The notes below the pieces were generated by a model that was not told the origin of the DNA, made no database searches, and saw only the letters and a program-made list of their open reading frames with translations. A stretch of DNA of 64,000 bases from an uncultured Collinsella sp. (lineage in GTDB: Bacteria > Actinomycetota > Coriobacteriia > Coriobacteriales > Coriobacteriaceae). The stretch spans positions 48,786-112,785 of the forward strand of contig CAUGNZ010000001.1 in the NCBI GenBank assembly GCA_959601045.1, given 5' to 3'. Shown one piece after another: positions 61,212 to 64,000 of this stretch; within the stretch, counting starts at the first letter, position 1, and every line of letters starts with the position of its first letter. A program made the translations under genes and the position numbers.

Positions 61212-61337
61212 TTCAGCAGGTCAAAGCAATTGGTCATTTTGCAGACGCATTAATTATGAGGGGTTCTTGGCAAGTCGGTAAAACGTTACCAACACGGCTA
61301 CCTGCATGGCAGTTATAAAACCCCCTTAGTCAAGCCG

Positions 61338-61616
61338 CTGACAAATCCTACCAAAACCAAGCCGCTCACGCCAAAAGAATCCAAAAGATTATGCTTGACC
61401 AACATGTTGCGGTCGTGCCTTGCCGAGCCCCATGTAACCGCGGCACGAATCCTTGAAAGATATGTGTATGCAAACAGAGAAGATGAGAGTTTTCTCGGAT
61501 GACTACTGAGAAGCATCCCAGAAGATCAAAAAACTCGAAATTTGGTGACGTATTTGGCGACCCATTTGGCGAGCAAAACAAAACAGCCCAGAGGCTAAGC
61601 CTCTGGGCTGCGAACA
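61338..61616 (+). pseudogene. Possible integrase-end remnant beside tRNA-Val
   Basis: Plus-strand frames here read as protein-like pieces interrupted by stops. One has HVTAARILERYVYANREDESF, a stop, then RNLVTYLATHLASKTKQ; another has KFGDVFGDPFGEQNKTAQRL running into the tRNA region. Integrase genes often end against a tRNA 3' end, and the tRNA-Val 3' end is adjacent. No core recombinase motif is seen, so this is weak. Confidence 0.25.
61586..61612 (-). terminator. Terminator of the tRNA-Gly/tRNA-Val transcript
   Basis: CAGCCCAGAGGC pairs with GCCTCTGGGCTG on the minus strand, followed by TTTTGTTTT. It lies 8 bases after the tRNA-Val CCA end. Confidence 0.8.
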
Positions 61617-61618
61617 TT

Positions 61619-61693
61619 TGGTGGGCGTTAGAAGATTTGAACTTCTGACCTCTTCCGTGTCAGGGAAGCGCTCTCCCCCTGAGCTAAACGCCC
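61619..61693 (-). tRNA. tRNA-Val (GAC)
   Basis: The minus strand folds as a cloverleaf with acceptor GGGCGTT/AACGCCC, D-arm GCTCAGGGGGAGAGC, an anticodon loop with GAC in the stem TTCCC-type arm, and T-loop GTTCAAATC. A CCA end is encoded. GAC reads Val codons GUC/GUU. Confidence 0.92.
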
Positions 61694-61696
61694 AAA

Positions 61697-61772
61697 TGGA
61701 GCGGACAACGGGGCTCGAACCCGCGACCCCAACCTTGGCAAGGTTGTGCTCTACCAACTGAGCCATGTCCGC
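61697..61772 (-). tRNA. tRNA-Gly (GCC)
   Basis: Acceptor GCGGACA/TGTCCGC, D-arm GCTCAGTTGGTAGAGC, anticodon stem-loop CAACCTTGCCAAGGTTG with GCC, and T-loop GGTTCGAGCC. A CCA end is encoded. It lies 3 bases upstream of tRNA-Val on the same strand, so both are likely on one transcript. Confidence 0.94.
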
Positions 61773-61915
61773 TTACGAGGATTAATCTTACGTGATACCC
61801 GCATCCTATGCAAGAACTTTTTTTTGAAAAGTTTTGCGACGCCCTCTCGAACCTCGCGAAGACATCAGCCACCACGGAAAGCGCGAGCAAACGCAAACTC
61901 GCCGCAAGAGGCCCC

Positions 61916-63649
61916 CTACAACTCAGCGAGCATGATCCAGGCAGAGCTGTCCTGCGCAAGTCTGCCGTCTGCAAGCGGTGATGAGGTGAGCAGGACCTTG
62001 CCCGCCGGCAGCTCCACGGGTGCTGCACCGAAGTTCGTCACACACGCCCAGCCGTTGTCGCGGCGATAGGCGATGACGCCGCCCTCAGCGCCCTCGGCAC
62101 CATCCGCAAGGCCGGTGCGCCCGTCAAGATCGAGCCACGCAAGATCGTTAGCGCACCCGCGCAGCTTGCGCCGCAGCCAGAGGGCGTCACGATAGAGCGC
62201 AAGCATCGATGTCGGGTCCGCCTCTTCCCTATCGGCAGCGTAATCGGAAAACCATGCAGGCTGCGGCAGATGGGGCGCCGCATCGGCGTCCATCGGCGAA
62301 AATCCAAACGATCCGCCCTGCGCGGGATCGTCCGTCGCCACCCACGGCAGGGGCACACGACAGCCGTCGCGCCCCTTCTCGCGCTTTGATCCGTGCGTAT
62401 TGGTCGCAGTGGGATCTTCGAGTGCAGCCCACGGGATGTCAGCCACCTCAAAAAGGCCGAGCTCCTCACCCTGATACACGTATGCCGAGCCCGGAAGCGC
62501 CAGCTCAAGCAAAAGGGCCGCCCGCGCGCGGCGCTCGCCGAGTTCACGGTCCTCGTCATAAGACGACCCGTCGCGTAAGAGCCAGTCGAGCGCAATCTGG
62601 TGGTAGCGCGTCGCCTTGATCTGCGGCAGGGCGAAGCGCGTCGCCACACGAGGCACGTCGTGGTTGGAAAGTACCCAGGTCGAGGCGGAATCGGATTCGA
62701 TGGCTGCCTTCAAGCCCTCCTCGATTGCAGCGTGCATGTCATCATAGGTCCAAGTGGCCTTGGCGAACTCAAAGTTAAATGTCTGGCCAAGCTCGCTGGG
62801 GCGCGCGTAGAGATACTGGCGCTCGGGCAGCACCCACGCCTCGGCAACAGCGCTGCGCGGCGGATTATAGCGGTCGAACACGCGGCGCCACTCGCGATAG
62901 ATCTCGTGAACCTCGTTGCGATCCCACAGCGGATGGGTGCCGTCGTCAACCATGTCATCGCCCTCGGCGAGATGCCACTGGTCGAGATCATCGCGGTCGA
63001 GATCCTTGGCGAGACCGTGCGCCACATCAATGCGAAAGCCATCGACGCCTCGATCGCTCCAAAACGCCAGGACGTCGCAAAAGAACGCGCGAACCTCGGG
63101 GCATGACCAGTCAAAGTCCGGCTGCTCGGGCGTAAACATGTGCAGATACCACTGACCGTCAGCAACACGCGTCCAGGCGGGGCCGCCAAAGTTGGCATTC
63201 CAATTGGTGGGAGGCAGCTCGCCATGCTCGCCGCGACCATCACGGAAGATATAGCGGGCGCGCTCGGGCGATCCGGGGCCGGCGGCAAGAGCGGCTTTGA
63301 ACCAGGGGTGCTGGTTGGACGAATGGTTGGGCACGATGTCGACGATGACCTTGATGCCGCGCGCGTGAGCCGCGGCGATCATGTCATCGAAGTCGTCAAG
63401 CGAGCCGAGACGTTGGTCGACATCGCAGTAGTCCGCCACGTCATAGCCGCCATCGACAAGAGGCGATGGGTAAAACGGGCTCAGCCAGATGGCCTCGATA
63501 CCCAGCCGCTCAAGATAGTCCATCTGCTGGGTAATGCCCGCGATATCGCCCAAACCCGAACCAGTCGAGTCCTTAAACGAGCGCGGGTAAATCTGATAGA
63601 TCGCGGCATCGGACATCCATGAGCGCGAGGAGGACTTTTCTGTAGCCAT
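61916..63649 (-). CDS. GH13 alpha-glucosidase (oligo-1,6-glucosidase-like)
   Basis: A 577-residue glycoside hydrolase. The start motif IYQIYPRSFKDS and the four GH13 regions are present: I VDIVPNHSS, II DGFRIDVAH (nucleophile Asp), III VAEAWVLPE (acid/base Glu) and IV WVLSNHDVPR. The early GIEAIWLSPFYPSP fits the alpha-glucosidase/oligo-1,6-glucosidase branch. No signal peptide, so it is cytoplasmic and would cleave imported oligosaccharides. GGGAG lies 9-10 bases before the ATG at 63649; the longer frame to 63958 runs into a palindrome. Confidence 0.9.
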   Translation of the reverse strand: MATEKSSSRSWMSDAAIYQIYPRSFKDSTGSGLGDIAGITQQMDYLERLGIEAIWLSPFYPSPLVDGGYDVADYCDVDQRLGSLDDFDDMIAAAHARGIKVIVDIVPNHSSNQHPWFKAALAAGPGSPERARYIFRDGRGEHGELPPTNWNANFGGPAWTRVADGQWYLHMFTPEQPDFDWSCPEVRAFFCDVLAFWSDRGVDGFRIDVAHGLAKDLDRDDLDQWHLAEGDDMVDDGTHPLWDRNEVHEIYREWRRVFDRYNPPRSAVAEAWVLPERQYLYARPSELGQTFNFEFAKATWTYDDMHAAIEEGLKAAIESDSASTWVLSNHDVPRVATRFALPQIKATRYHQIALDWLLRDGSSYDEDRELGERRARAALLLELALPGSAYVYQGEELGLFEVADIPWAALEDPTATNTHGSKREKGRDGCRVPLPWVATDDPAQGGSFGFSPMDADAAPHLPQPAWFSDYAADREEADPTSMLALYRDALWLRRKLRGCANDLAWLDLDGRTGLADGAEGAEGGVIAYRRDNGWACVTNFGAAPVELPAGKVLLTSSPLADGRLAQDSSAWIMLAEL

Positions 63650-63838
63650 GGGGTGTGTCTCCCTTGCAACGAGGTTTTGTGAGATGCCCACGATGATACG
63701 CCCAAAGCTGACATTCACGGCAATCAACGCCGCAGCCACGCCCCAAAACGCTCGCTCCCTCTCGGGTTCGAGCCTCCTGGGACGAATCGATCGATTAGTG
63801 AAAAGAACGGAAGACTTACTCCCCGGCCACGACAGCGA

Positions 63839-63938
63839 GCGGGCTCCGGGTGCCCCAGGTTGCCGCGAAAGAGGAGGGAAGCGTACTTTATGTACGCGAC
63901 CGACGATTGAGGGGCAAGATGGGGTGCCCGGGGCCCGC
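63839..63938. repeat. 100-bp imperfect palindromic element
   Basis: GCGGGCTCCGGGTGCCCCAG (63839-63858) is largely complementary to the right arm ending at 63938. The inner apex is GCGTAC (63881-63886) paired with GTACGC (63892-63897). No gene occupies 63650-64000. It may be a repeated structural RNA or a non-autonomous palindrome. Confidence 0.5.
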
Positions 63939-63952
63939 GCAGCGTCAATCAG

Positions 63953-63976
63953 AACCACCCTTAAAAAGGGTGGTTT
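63953..63976. terminator. Terminator-like hairpin at the window end
   Basis: AACCACCCTT pairs with AAGGGTGGTT around a 3-base loop and is followed by a short T run. It probably ends a transcript whose gene lies outside the window or the palindrome transcript. Confidence 0.5.
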
Positions 63977-64000
63977 GCTCTTAGGGTATAACCCACGGGC

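Overview
The window looks like chromosome of a Collinsella-type member of the Coriobacteriia (Actinomycetota). Reasons: GC-rich, densely packed genes, an acetylase-type lysine/DAP pathway, anaerobic ribonucleotide reductase, L-lactate dehydrogenase, an actinobacterial-type SOS box and many small secreted or membrane proteins without recognisable families. This assignment is inference from gene content; no marker rRNA lies in the window. There is no intact prophage, insertion sequence or CRISPR array.

Layout. 0-2.5 kb: ECF transporter core (fused double ATPase and EcfT). 2.6-4.7 kb: aspartate racemase and an ATP-grasp D-aspartate-ligase-like enzyme. 5.1-9.1 kb: secreted coiled-coil cell-wall protein, Ser/Thr kinase with an HTH partner, small membrane proteins. 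9.1-14.5 kb: M20 deacetylase, then a lysine riboswitch controlling an in-frame lysA-dapA fusion, dapB and dapH. 14.7-21.5 kb: nucleoid-associated protein, a decayed DUF2974 gene, ldh, a class I/II aminotransferase, nadE. 21.7-28.3 kb: two lineage-type hypotheticals, an EttA-like ABC-F protein, an sdpR/sdpI-like pair, a 28-residue hydrophobic peptide gene, tcdA, tatD. 29-36.7 kb: a MITE-like element, sugar kinase, HAD phosphatases, pgi, a truncated Fe-ADH-like gene, an SOS-controlled Y-family polymerase with a YolD-like partner. 36.7-45.5 kb: HMA metal protein, DUF3793 and flavodoxin, amino-acid ABC transporter, nfo, Gfo/Idh oxidoreductase flanked by twin palindromes, frameshifted aldo/keto reductase, truncated cyclase. 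45.9-53.5 kb: secreted protein, metY with a short Cys-containing leader ORF, a divergent LysR gene, rnhA, Gfo/Idh, acylphosphatase, Fur-family regulator, HAD, UreE-like protein. 53.5-64 kb: SlyD-like PPIase, dipeptidase, metallopeptidase, folE-HD-folB, nrdD-nrdG with an NrdR box, tRNA-Val and tRNA-Gly, and a GH13 alpha-glucosidase.

How the genes fit together. DapA, DapB, DapH, an M20 deacetylase candidate, an aminotransferase candidate and LysA would supply nearly the whole acetylase route to lysine (DapF not seen), with lysine feedback through the riboswitch. The racemase and ligase pair probably builds a D-Asp peptidoglycan bridge. pgi, ldh, GH13 and the sugar kinase fit a saccharolytic fermenter.

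The most unusual material is (1) the lysA-dapA fusion, (2) hairpin repeats with a conserved loop and stems that change but stay paired, often beside decaying genes, (3) two palindromes with exchanged inner stems around 42.7-43.9 kb, (4) the metY leader peptide and (5) the small hydrophobic peptide locus next to sdpR/sdpI.
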